In this document: positions 48,571 through 58,797 of the stretch, piece after piece
Position numbering within the stretch: the stretch's first letter is position 1
How the letters are laid out: every line of letters begins with the position of its first letter
NCBI GenBank assembly: GCA_031274995.1
Contig: JAISPJ010000102.1
Location: forward strand, 1-58,797
Reading direction: 5' to 3'
Source: Azoarcus sp.
GTDB lineage: Bacteria > Pseudomonadota > Gammaproteobacteria > Burkholderiales > Rhodocyclaceae
DNA length: 58,797 nt
Notes under the pieces: generated by a model
What the model was told of the DNA's origin: nothing
The model's input: the letters and a program-made list of their open reading frames with translations, nothing else
Databases searched by the model: none
Position numbers and translations under genes: made by a program

Positions 48571-49916
48571 TGAAACGCCTCTGGCCCCGCAGCCTGTTTG
48601 CGCGCCTGATGCTGATCTGGCTGATTGGCATCTTCCTCGTGCTGGCCGTCAGCGTTTCCATTTTCATCAATGAACGGGATCGGGCCTGGTCTGAAGGCTT
48701 TGCACGGGAAATCGCTTCCAATGCCGACATTCTCGATAGTCTCGCGCCCGTGGAGCGTTATCGCATGCTCGAAGAACAAGGAGGTGGACGACGAGGCCGG
48801 CTGCGCTTTGGTTTGAGCTTGCCAGAGCATGCCTGGCCGCTCCCCGACGACTACCCTCTGTTGTCGGCATTGCGCGAGGCCATGCCCGAGCGTCAGCCTG
48901 CCCTGTATACCTACGAACGCGGAGAAGGCCACAGTCTTCCCGGGCATATGCCCTTGGCCGTCTCCGTGAAGCTGGCAGATGGTTCCATGCTCACGGCACG
49001 CCTGCGCGGCCAGTACCACCTGCCTGGCCAGTCGGCCATGCTCTCCATGTCCTCACATGCTTCGATCATGGCCAGCGCGTTTCTTGCCCTGCTCATTGGC
49101 ATTGGTATTCTCACTTGGGTCAGCGTGCGCATCGCCACCCGGCCCCTCTCAAACCTGTCTGCCGCCGCCCGCGCTCTTGGCGAAGACCCTGAACGGGCGC
49201 CGCTCGAACCCGTCGGCCCCACAGAAGTCATCCAGGCCACGGAAGCCTTCAACCAGATGCAACAGCGCATCACGGCCCACATGCGCGAGCGCACCCGCAT
49301 TCTCGCCGCCATCTCCCACGACCTGCAAACCCCCATCACGCGGCTACGCCTGCGCGCGGAAATGATCGAAGACGAAACCCTGCAAACCCGTATCCAATCC
49401 GACTTGGACGCCATGCAAGGTCTCATCCGCGAAGGACTGGACTACGCCCGCAGCATGGAGATCAGTTCACCGCCGCAGCCCATCGACCTCAACGGGCTTC
49501 TCGCGGCGTTAAGCGGGGAAGCCTCCGACATGGGTTGGGCAGTTTCCGTGACGGGACAGGCAAGCGCCCCCTTCACCGGTCATTCCGTCGCGCTACGGCG
49601 GGCCTTGTGGAACCTGATCGAAAACGGCGTGAAATTCGGCAAATCAGTCGACATCACTCTCTCCGAGACTCCTGACGCGGTTTGCATCCTCATCCGCGAT
49701 CACGGCCCCGGCCTGCCCGCCGAAGAAATGGAGCGCGTCTTCGAGCCTTTCTACCGTACCGAGTCCTCCCGCAGCCGCGAAACCGGTGGAACCGGCTTGG
49801 GCCTGGCAATCACTCGCAACCTGCTCCATGTTCAGCGCGGCGTTATTTGCCTGGGCAACCATCCCGAAGGCGGCCTTCTCGCCACCGTCACCCTGCCACG
49901 TAGCCGACAACATTGA
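48567..49916 (+). CDS. Sensor histidine kinase, HAMP type
   Basis: A protein of 449 residues (ATG 48567 or the adjacent ATG 48570). TM1 is at about 10-33, a periplasmic sensor domain of about 130 residues follows, and TM2 is at about 165-188. HAMP begins at RIATRPLSNLSAAARAL. The dimerisation box is ILAAISHDLQTPITRLRLRAE with His251. The ATPase domain has NLIENGVKFG (N box), RDHGPGLPAEEMERVFEPFYR (G1/F) and TGLGLAITRNLLHVQRG-like GGTGLGLAI (G2). It is the cognate kinase of the regulator upstream. The periplasmic part has no obvious metal-binding cluster. Confidence 0.94.
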   Translation: MMKRLWPRSLFARLMLIWLIGIFLVLAVSVSIFINERDRAWSEGFAREIASNADILDSLAPVERYRMLEEQGGGRRGRLRFGLSLPEHAWPLPDDYPLLSALREAMPERQPALYTYERGEGHSLPGHMPLAVSVKLADGSMLTARLRGQYHLPGQSAMLSMSSHASIMASAFLALLIGIGILTWVSVRIATRPLSNLSAAARALGEDPERAPLEPVGPTEVIQATEAFNQMQQRITAHMRERTRILAAISHDLQTPITRLRLRAEMIEDETLQTRIQSDLDAMQGLIREGLDYARSMEISSPPQPIDLNGLLAALSGEASDMGWAVSVTGQASAPFTGHSVALRRALWNLIENGVKFGKSVDITLSETPDAVCILIRDHGPGLPAEEMERVFEPFYRTESSRSRETGGTGLGLAITRNLLHVQRGVICLGNHPEGGLLATVTLPRSRQH

Positions 49917-50017
49917 GCCGCCCCGTTGCGCTTGTGTCGACATGCCGTAACGGGAACCGAATGTGGTAACGTCCCTATGGACCAAAACCAACTATCAGAA
50001 TGATACGGAGGAGTTCC

Positions 50018-50383
50018 ATGATAGGCGTCGACTACCACAACGAACTGATCGTCGCCGTCGTTTTCGGCGAATTCACCTTGGCCGATTACCGCGAATTCGA
50101 GGAATTGGCCGATTACAAGATCAAAGTGGGCGCTGGTCCGCTCGACCTGCTGTTCGACTTGCGCGAAATGGCCGGATTCACCGTCGATCTCGCCGTGGAA
50201 GAAGTTCGCCACACCCTGCGGCACGCCCACGATTTCCGCCGCATCGCCATCCTGACCGACGACCAGTGGATTACGTGGAGCGCGTGGGTTTCGCAATTCT
50301 TTGTTGATGCGGAAATAAAGGTTTTCGACAACGAACCCGCTGCCCGGCTCTGGCTGGAAGCCGGACAGCAAACCTCCGCATGA
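50018..50383 (+). CDS. SpoIIAA-like (STAS-related) cytosolic protein
   Basis: A protein of 121 residues from ATG 50018 with CGGAGGAG just upstream. The pattern of strands and helices (ELIVAVVFGEFTLADYREFE, LDLLFDLREMAGFT, RRIAILTDDQWITWSAWV, VKVFDN-like KVFDNEPAARLWLEAG) matches PF11964, the SpoIIAA-like family. Such proteins are thought to bind lipids or partners; no enzymatic role is known. It is convergent with the DAHP synthase gene, 28 bases apart. Confidence 0.78.
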   Translation: MIGVDYHNELIVAVVFGEFTLADYREFEELADYKIKVGAGPLDLLFDLREMAGFTVDLAVEEVRHTLRHAHDFRRIAILTDDQWITWSAWVSQFFVDAEIKVFDNEPAARLWLEAGQQTSA

Positions 50384-50411
50384 ACCGGTCAAGGCCGCAG
50401 CAAATCCACGC

Positions 50412-51494
50412 TCACTCGACCGTTCCGAGCGCCGCGCGAACAACCCGGCGCTGACGCACGCTGCTGGCGAGCAGATCGAGCATGGCAACGCTGTCTTCCC
50501 AGCCGATACAGGCATCGGTGATGCTCTTGCCGTATTCGGGCGCGACACCATGAGCCAAATCCTGCCGGCCTTCCTTGAGATGGGATTCCACCATTGCGCC
50601 GATGATGCGATCCTCACCCGCGCCAAGTTGTGCGGCGACATCACGCGCCACGTCGATTTGCAGGCGGAATTGTTTACGGCTGTTGGCGTGCGAGAAGTCG
50701 ATCATCACCCTGGAGGGAACCCCGGCAGCGGCCAGGTCGCGGCAAACGGCATCGACATTGGCGGCATCGAAATTCGGTTCCTTGCCGCCGCGCAGGATGA
50801 GATGGCAATCCTCGTTGCCACGCGTGGCGACAATGGCGGAATGGCCACCCTTGGTAACGCTCAGGAAATAATGCGGGGATTGCGCAGCCTTGATCGCATC
50901 GATGGCGATTCGCACGTTGCCGTCCGTCCCGTTCTTGAACCCGACGGGGCATGACAGCCCGGAAGCCAGTTCGCGGTGCACCTGGCTCTCGGTCGTACGC
51001 GCCCCGATTGCGCCCCAGGACACGAGATCGGCAAAGTATTGCGGCGTAATCATGTCGAGGAACTCAGTGCCTGCCGACAGCCCCGTTTCGTTGATTTCCC
51101 ACAACAGGCTGCGCGCCAGCCGCAAGCCTTCGTTGATCGCGTAACTGCCGTCGAGGCGGGGATCGTTGATAAGCCCTTTCCAGCCCACAGTGGTACGCGG
51201 CTTTTCGAAATAAACCCGCATCACGACCAGGAGGTCATTTCTGAGGCGGTCTGCTTCGCCCTTCAAGCGGCGCGCGTATTCGCGGGCGGCTTGGGCATCA
51301 TGAATCGAGCACGGGCCGATCACCACCAACAGACGGTCATCGGCTCCGTGCAAAATCCGGTGTATGTCCTGGCGCGTGTTGAAGGCAGTCGCCGCCGCCT
51401 CGGGCGTGGCGGGAAATTCCCGCAATATGTGCGCAGGTGGAGCCAGTTCCTTTATTTCGGCAATGCGAACGTCGTCGATGGGATTTTTGAGCAT
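50412..51494 (-). CDS. aroG: 3-deoxy-7-phosphoheptulonate synthase (class I, AroFGH type)
   Basis: A protein of 360 residues that catalyses the first step of the shikimate pathway from phosphoenolpyruvate and erythrose 4-phosphate. Signatures: VVIGPCSIHDAQAAREYA with the metal Cys, VMRVYFEKPRTTVGWKGLINDP, GARTTESQVHRELASG, VGFKNGTDGNV and MIDFSHANSRK. The N-terminal extension suggests feedback control; whether by Phe, Tyr or Trp is unclear, so the symbol is approximate. It is far from the aroA-cmk gene in the window. Confidence 0.95.
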   Translation of the reverse strand: MLKNPIDDVRIAEIKELAPPAHILREFPATPEAAATAFNTRQDIHRILHGADDRLLVVIGPCSIHDAQAAREYARRLKGEADRLRNDLLVVMRVYFEKPRTTVGWKGLINDPRLDGSYAINEGLRLARSLLWEINETGLSAGTEFLDMITPQYFADLVSWGAIGARTTESQVHRELASGLSCPVGFKNGTDGNVRIAIDAIKAAQSPHYFLSVTKGGHSAIVATRGNEDCHLILRGGKEPNFDAANVDAVCRDLAAAGVPSRVMIDFSHANSRKQFRLQIDVARDVAAQLGAGEDRIIGAMVESHLKEGRQDLAHGVAPEYGKSITDACIGWEDSVAMLDLLASSVRQRRVVRAALGTVE

Positions 51495-51582
51495 GTCGGG
51501 CTTGATGCCGGAAACTTGTGGCCAAAGAGAAAAAGATGCGACGGATTGTAGCCCAGCCGGAATTCGCCGTCATGGCCTCGCC

Positions 51583-52821
51583 TCAGCCGCCTTCAAATTC
51601 CGGGGTGGCAGGATTTGCGCCCAGCACATGCCCGATACATTTCACGTATCCCGCAATGCCCCTCTCCGTCGAATAAGCCTGTGCGCTTTGCCGGGCATTG
51701 GATCGCAAGACTGCCGCTTCTGGTGGCGCCGAGAGCGCGCGCAGCACATGTTCGACCAAAGCATTGTGATCGAAAAAATCGAACAGCCAGCCGTTTTCGC
51801 CATGGCGAATGATCTCGCGAACCGGCGCGGTGTCCGAGGCAACGAGCAGGCAGCCACAGGCCATCGCCTCCAGCACCGACCAGGAGAGTACGAAGGGATA
51901 GGTCAAATACACATGGACGGCGGACACCTGCAAGATGCACCGGTAAAGGTCGTAACTTACTTTCCCGGAGAAGTGGACACGCTCCGGATCGACGGGGTTT
52001 TCACGCAGCATTTTTTCGCGCCAGTTGGAAGCGCCGTCCGGGCGGTCTCCATAGCTGACGTCGTCACCACCGACCACGAGAACATGGCAGTCAGGATGAG
52101 CCTTCAGCAGTTTCGGCAGGGCGCGCATGAAATGGTGAAAACCCCGATAGGGTTCGAGGTTGCGCGCCACATACGTGACGACCGGATCGCCTGGGCGCAG
52201 TTTCTTGCCGTTTGGAAATTCAAGGAAAGCGGCAGGATCGGGAGCAAGCCGGTTGATATCGACGCCTTCGTGAATGACCCGAATCTTGTCGTGATAAACC
52301 GCCGGATACAGGCTCTTTTGCCAATGGGTCGGAGCAATGCCAAGGTCGCATTGTTCAATGTTGAACAAATGCAGGGCATTGCGGGTGGAGACGAGAGCGG
52401 CGTTTTCCAGGGTAATCGGGAATTCGGGGTCGAATCCGGTATCAGCCCCCTCAAGGTGATAGTAATACTCAGTGTAATGGATGAGTTTGGTATCGGGAAA
52501 AGCCAATTTGACGTAGAGCGTTTCTCCCCAGCCGGGATGAGCGACAACGACATCGGGCTTGTAACCCTGGCTCTTGAGTTCGAGCAGCAGACGCAACACT
52601 TGCTGGCCGTGCAGCACAGCCTCTTCAAAACTGAAGACGTATGGATGTATTTGTTTACTCGGCGCACGGTGGGGCCGGTAGCGCAGCAGCCGGATTCCTT
52701 CCATGCCCGGAGCGTTTTCACGTCCAATGGCAAGTACCTCGACACCAGGCTGGCGCACAAGGTGCGCGGCAAGGTGACGAAGCTGGCCAGGAGAGTTTTG
52801 ATGGATTAAAAGTACTTTCAT
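51583..52821 (-). CDS. Glycosyltransferase family 4 protein
   Basis: A GT-B fold enzyme of 412 residues. The N-terminal half starts MKVLLIHQNSPGQLRHLAAHL, the mark of the Glyco_trans_4_3 subfamily, with VVAHPGWGETLYVK and LIHYTEYYYHLEG. The C-terminal half is GT4: VTYVARNLEPYRGFHHFMRALP, VHFSGKVSYDLYRCIL and the EX7E-like SWSVLEAMACGCLLVASDTAPVREII. It probably transfers a sugar from a nucleotide donor to a surface polysaccharide or protein. There are no other sugar genes nearby. It is downstream of the RTX gene on the same strand but beyond a terminator. Confidence 0.92.
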   Translation of the reverse strand: MKVLLIHQNSPGQLRHLAAHLVRQPGVEVLAIGRENAPGMEGIRLLRYRPHRAPSKQIHPYVFSFEEAVLHGQQVLRLLLELKSQGYKPDVVVAHPGWGETLYVKLAFPDTKLIHYTEYYYHLEGADTGFDPEFPITLENAALVSTRNALHLFNIEQCDLGIAPTHWQKSLYPAVYHDKIRVIHEGVDINRLAPDPAAFLEFPNGKKLRPGDPVVTYVARNLEPYRGFHHFMRALPKLLKAHPDCHVLVVGGDDVSYGDRPDGASNWREKMLRENPVDPERVHFSGKVSYDLYRCILQVSAVHVYLTYPFVLSWSVLEAMACGCLLVASDTAPVREIIRHGENGWLFDFFDHNALVEHVLRALSAPPEAAVLRSNARQSAQAYSTERGIAGYVKCIGHVLGANPATPEFEGG

Positions 52822-52864
52822 GTCAATTTTGTTGTCACTGCCACGGTTTTACACAATCGAAAAA

Positions 52865-52892
52865 GGGTCCCGCCCCTGTCGGGACGGAACCC
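52865..52892 (-). terminator. Rho-independent terminator of the RTX gene
   Basis: A 12-base-pair stem (with a few G-T pairs) and four-base loop, followed on the minus strand by TTTTT. It lies about 78 bases after the RTX stop and before the glycosyltransferase gene. Confidence 0.75.
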
Positions 52893-52969
52893 TTATACAC
52901 TTATACAAGATACTTCACATACCAGCCGACATTGACTCACCTGGAGGTAGCCGACGGTATGTCCGGATG

Positions 52970-54028
52970 TCACCCGAAGAGGCCGGGATCAGGATTCGCT
53001 GCGAGATCCGCGCCGATGACGCTCAAATCAACAGTCGGGATCGAGTACGGGTTGCTATCGACGAACCTGATCTCTTCGATCCTGCCGCATGCCTGGAAGT
53101 GATTCTGGAGGATAACCATACCTCCTACACCGACGAAGGTGATCCCCAGGTCATACTTGCCCATTTGCTGGTATCTGACGTCGTTCGCATCCATACCGCA
53201 GAGCAGCAGCATATCATAGGCTCCGCCCGTATCTTTGATATAGTTCATCCCTATATCAGCGACATATTTCGGCGGCGTTACGCCGGGGGGCAGAGGATCA
53301 GTGGCTTTTACGTTGAAGTCAATCACGTAGATATCGCTTCCGGCACCACCATAGAGGTAGTTGTTGCCAAGCGTGCCACCGACGAGGATATCGTTGCCGC
53401 AACCGCCATTGAGCGTATCGTTCCCTCCGATGCCGGCCCACAGTACGTTCCCGCCGCCGTAGCTGGTGATGAGATTGTTGCCGGAACCGGCCACAATGGT
53501 GTCGCTGCCGGAGCAGGAGCCATAGACCTTGTTGTTATCGGCGCCGGTGAAGATCAGGTTGCCGCTGCCCTTGCCGTAGATCAGGTCGTTGCCGCTGCCG
53601 CCAAAGATGGTGTCATGACCATTGCAGGAACCGTAGATGGTGTCGTTGCCGGTGCCGCCGTAGACGAAGTTGTTGCCCTTCTCGGCATAAATATGGTTGC
53701 TTCCCGAGCCTCCAAAGATGGTATCGTTGCCGCTGCCACCATAGATGGTGTCATTGCCAGCGCCGCCGAAGATGTAGTTATGGCCCTGCTTGGCATAGAT
53801 GAGGTCATTTCCATTTCCACCATAAATGGTGTCGCAACCGATCCCGCCATAGACCGTTCCACCGCCGTTGCCCATGTTGACCAGGTTGTTGCCGGCCGTT
53901 GCGTAAATGATGTTCTTGCCACCGCCGGCATTGATAGTATCGTTGCCATAACCACCATAGATGGTGTCATTGACGGTAGTGCCTTGAATAAGGTTGGCAA
54001 CGTATGTTTTTCTGTAGTCGAGTATCAT
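52970..54028 (-). CDS. RTX (hemolysin-type calcium-binding) repeat protein
   Basis: A protein of 352 residues after a strong AAGGAGGATCCT site. Residues about 18-235 are tandem glycine-rich nonapeptide-like units (GNDTIYGGSGNDTIFGG, GNDLIYAKQGHNYIFGG and others) that form a calcium-binding beta-roll. There is no other N-terminal domain, no signal peptide, and a non-repeat C-terminal part of about 115 residues (DIYVIDFNVKATD to DPGLFG) that may hold a type I secretion signal. It contains six cysteines, four inside the repeats (GGIGCDT, YGSCNGH, YGSCSGS, NGGCGND); RTX proteins exported by type I systems usually have few or none. No type I secretion genes are nearby. Confidence 0.88.
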   Translation of the reverse strand: MILDYRKTYVANLIQGTTVNDTIYGGYGNDTINAGGGKNIIYATAGNNLVNMGNGGGTVYGGIGCDTIYGGNGNDLIYAKQGHNYIFGGAGNDTIYGGSGNDTIFGGSGSNHIYAEKGNNFVYGGTGNDTIYGSCNGHDTIFGGSGNDLIYGKGSGNLIFTGADNNKVYGSCSGSDTIVAGSGNNLITSYGGGNVLWAGIGGNDTLNGGCGNDILVGGTLGNNYLYGGAGSDIYVIDFNVKATDPLPPGVTPPKYVADIGMNYIKDTGGAYDMLLLCGMDANDVRYQQMGKYDLGITFVGVGGMVILQNHFQACGRIEEIRFVDSNPYSIPTVDLSVIGADLAANPDPGLFG

Positions 54029-54374
54029 AGGATCCTCCTTCGTTGAAAAGACTCGGCATTATATTGCCGTCATTACGAGGTCATTAAACACAGCCCGTGC
54101 TATTGCGTTGTGTTATCAACCTCAACAAATCACTGCTCGACCTGTTATGCAAAAAACGCGCCATGACAAGAATTCATTGATTTTAAATGTAAAGCCAAAA
54201 TTCACGACTTTCGACTGTAAAATATTTCGACATCATGACGCAGTCCATCAAGTCGGCTAAAAAGATATAAGGAACCGGTGTCGAGATCGGGGTCAAGATT
54301 AAAAAACCATTGCGCTCATCGAGCGGTGGACATGAACAGGGTAAAATCAATATTTTGTTTCCCGCCGTTTGCCC
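54029..54374. other. AT-rich spacer between the RTX gene and pmbA
   Basis: These 346 bases are clearly more AT-rich than the surroundings. They include the ribosome binding site of the RTX gene (minus strand, next to 54029) and must include promoters for both divergent genes. I see no gene, tRNA or clear repeat. Confidence 0.6.
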
Positions 54375-55718
54375 ATGACTTCCAGCTCAGGTTTTTCCTG
54401 CACCCAGTCCCGGCTGCAAGAGATTGCCGCCGACATTCTCAAGACCGCCCGCAAACGCGGCGCTTCGGCCTGCGAACTGGATATTTCGGAGAGCTTCGGC
54501 CAGTCGGTTTCCGTGCGCATGGGAACCGTCGATACCATCGAATACAACCGTGACAAGGGAGTCGAGATCACTGTTTATCTCGGGCAGCGGCGCGGGCAGG
54601 CGAGCACATCCGATTTTTCCCGCGCTGCGCTCAAATCAGCGGTAGACGCGGCGCTCTCGATTGCCCGTTTCACCGCCCCCGATCCTTGCTCCGGGCTTGC
54701 CGACAAGGCATTGATGGCGCGTGAATGCCCCGGCCTCGATCTGTTTCATCCTTGGGATATCGGAGTCGACGACGCCATTGCGCTGGCACGGCGCTGCGAG
54801 GCAGCCGCTTTCGCGGTTGATCGCTCGATCCGCAATTCCGAGGGCGCGAACGTCTCGACCCATCACGCGCATTTCGTTTCCGCCAATAGCCTCGATTTCA
54901 TGGGAGGCTTTACCAGCAGCCGGCACGGACTGTCATGCGCGGTAATCGCGGGCGAAGGCGATGCCATGCAACGGGAATACTGGTACGACGCTCGCCGTGA
55001 CGCAGCCGAACTTCCTTCCGCCGAAGATGTTGGCCGCATCGCTGGCGAACGGGCACTGGCCCGTCTTGGCGCAAAAAAAATCCGTACCCGTCAGACCCCG
55101 GTCATCTTTGAAGCACCGCTTGCGGTTGGCCTCGTCGGCAATTTCGTGCAGGCGGCAAGCGGTGGCGCGCTTTATCGCCGTTCAAGTTTCCTGCTCGACA
55201 CCCTCGGCCAACAGGTGTTCTCGCCCGTCATCCACATCAGTGAGCGCCCCCACCTCAAAAAGTCCTTCGGTGTATCCTGGTTCGATGGCGACGGGGTGGC
55301 CACCCGTGACCGCGAAGTCGTGATCGACGGCGTATTGCAGGGCTATTTCCTCTCAACCTATTCCGCCCGCAAGCTCGGCCTTCAGACCACGGGCAATGCG
55401 GGTGGCTCGCATAACCTCCGGGTCAGGCCCGGCGAAGACGACCTCGGCGCACTGCTGCGCAAAATGGACAAAGGCTTGCTCATCACCGAGCTTCTCGGAC
55501 ACGGCATCAATTACGTCACCGGCGATTACTCGCGTGGTGCGGCAGGCTTCTGGGTAGAAAAAGGAAAGATCAAGTACCCGGTACAGGAAATCACCATCGC
55601 GGGCAACCTGCGCGACATGTTCCGCAACATCGTCGCCGTCGGCAACGATGCCCTGCCTCGGGGAGCCAAGCATTGCGGCTCGATCCTGATCGAAAGCATG
55701 AAAATTGCCGGGCGATGA
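54375..55718 (+). CDS. pmbA: Metalloprotease-related protein PmbA/TldE
   Basis: A protein of 447 residues from ATG 54375 (a TTG two codons earlier is possible). Motifs: ISESFGQSVSVRMGTVDTIEYNRD, DLFHPWDIGVD, VIFEAPLAVGLVGNFVQAASGGALYRRSSFL, GNAGGSHNLRV and LGHGINYVTGDYSRGAAGFWVE in part. TldE is the non-catalytic partner of TldD, which processes modified peptides such as microcin B17; the zinc HExxxH motif is absent, as expected for TldE. tldD is not in the window. Confidence 0.95.
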   Translation: MTSSSGFSCTQSRLQEIAADILKTARKRGASACELDISESFGQSVSVRMGTVDTIEYNRDKGVEITVYLGQRRGQASTSDFSRAALKSAVDAALSIARFTAPDPCSGLADKALMARECPGLDLFHPWDIGVDDAIALARRCEAAAFAVDRSIRNSEGANVSTHHAHFVSANSLDFMGGFTSSRHGLSCAVIAGEGDAMQREYWYDARRDAAELPSAEDVGRIAGERALARLGAKKIRTRQTPVIFEAPLAVGLVGNFVQAASGGALYRRSSFLLDTLGQQVFSPVIHISERPHLKKSFGVSWFDGDGVATRDREVVIDGVLQGYFLSTYSARKLGLQTTGNAGGSHNLRVRPGEDDLGALLRKMDKGLLITELLGHGINYVTGDYSRGAAGFWVEKGKIKYPVQEITIAGNLRDMFRNIVAVGNDALPRGAKHCGSILIESMKIAGR

Positions 55719-55797
55719 CCCGCGCCCGGCTGAACGCGCCGCGCAACTTCGGCTACAATCCGCGCCGTGTGCATCGAGATTGATACAGCAGCGCCAT

Positions 55798-55873
55798 GCC
55801 CTTGTAGCTCAGCCGGTAGAGCAGCGGTTTTGTAAACCGAAGGTCGCGGGTTCGATTCCTGCCGGGGGCACCA
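55798..55873 (+). tRNA. tRNA-Thr (anticodon TGT)
   Basis: A 76-base cloverleaf with encoded CCA. The acceptor GCCCTTG pairs with CGGGGGC (two G-T pairs), D stem GCTC/GAGC, anticodon loop TTTGTAA giving TGT, and T loop GTTCGATTC. The first anticodon-stem pair is G-A, as in known tRNA-Thr genes. A terminator follows. Confidence 0.95.
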
Positions 55874-55880
55874 GAAAATC

Positions 55881-55913
55881 AAAGGCTTACGAGTTATTAT
55901 CTCGTAAGCCTTT
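55881..55913 (+). terminator. Terminator of tRNA-Thr
   Basis: A 13-base-pair perfect stem (AAAGGCTTACGAG and its complement) with a seven-base loop is followed by TTGTTTT. It starts eight bases after the tRNA CCA end. Confidence 0.88.
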
Positions 55914-56046
55914 TTGTTTTGTGCAATTTCTGTGTAATCGTGTTAAGAACTCGGCCACGGCAGGATCGGGATCGTCTCGGTCTATTGCGGCTGATCTCGG
56001 ACTGTTCGCCCAGACAGCCGTGCAGGGGGTAATACCGCATCAGCTA

Positions 56047-58797
<2,751 letters not shown>

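Noticed and set aside
53300-54000. Regular repeats that at first look could suggest a CRISPR or satellite array
   Set aside because: The period is protein-coding (about 27 bases, degenerate) and there are no constant repeats with unique spacers.
52820-54046. A repetitive 408-codon plus-strand open frame opposite the RTX gene
   Set aside because: Its Val/Ile/Ala-rich repeats are just the antisense reading of the RTX repeats; the minus strand has the strong ribosome binding site and the family pattern.

Overview
The window is a chromosomal segment of a betaproteobacterium, probably in the Nitrosomonadales/Rhodocyclales area. The pointers are a complete 14-gene nuo operon ending in a DUF2818 gene, the order tpiA-secG-tRNA-Leu-nuoA, an AroA-Cmk fusion, a GshA of the proteobacterial type first described from acidithiobacilli and nitrosomonads, and the block fmdB-like/DUF502/aspS. 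Lineage is inferred from gene content and order only. Most of the window is core genome. The right end, with hsdR next to a tRNA-Thr gene, looks like the start of an accessory restriction-modification region.

Layout. 1-2311 (minus): an aroA-cmk fusion cut by the left edge, and a MaoC-like hydratase. 2331-3704 (minus): a sodium-coupled NSS-family transporter. 3783-19227 (minus): nuoA to nuoN plus DUF2818, with one foreign gene for a small secreted protein between nuoI and nuoJ. 19372-20808 (minus): tRNA-Leu(GAG), secG, tpiA. 21057-32049 (plus): parC, tex, a cysteine-poor hslO, rapZ, then a tight cluster of NusG-domain-II protein, Gx transporter, gshA, gshB and apbE. 32163-35923 (minus): a kinesin-light-chain-type TPR protein, an EI24/CysZ-like membrane protein and ffh. 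36016-46935 (plus): a CcsA-like membrane protein, pilB-pilC-pilD, an FmdB-type zinc ribbon, DUF502, aspS, clpS and clpA, with a minus-strand cold-shock gene at 43733-43939. 47025-49916: a Spy/CpxP-like periplasmic protein divergent from an OmpR-family two-component system. 50018-52821: a SpoIIAA-like protein, DAHP synthase and a GT4 glycosyltransferase. 52970-54028 (minus): an almost pure RTX-repeat protein. 54375-55873: pmbA/tldE and tRNA-Thr(TGT). 56047 to the right edge (minus): hsdR, cut by the edge.

How the genes fit together. The nuo genes encode respiratory complex I. The NusG-II, Gx and ApbE genes are the usual companions of covalently flavinylated extracytosolic redox proteins, here interleaved with glutathione synthesis. 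PilB, PilC and PilD are the motor, platform and prepilin peptidase of type IV pili. ClpS and ClpA form the N-degron protease pathway. The Spy-like protein and the two-component system probably form an envelope or metal-stress module.

The most notable observations are: an AroA with serine where the class I family has the proline tied to glyphosate sensitivity; an Hsp33 lacking all four zinc/redox-switch cysteines; a TIMP/NTR-like secreted protein inside the nuo operon; a cysteine-containing RTX protein; and a Met/Cys-rich repeat tail on the Spy-like protein. All calls come from reading the sequence; no database search was run.
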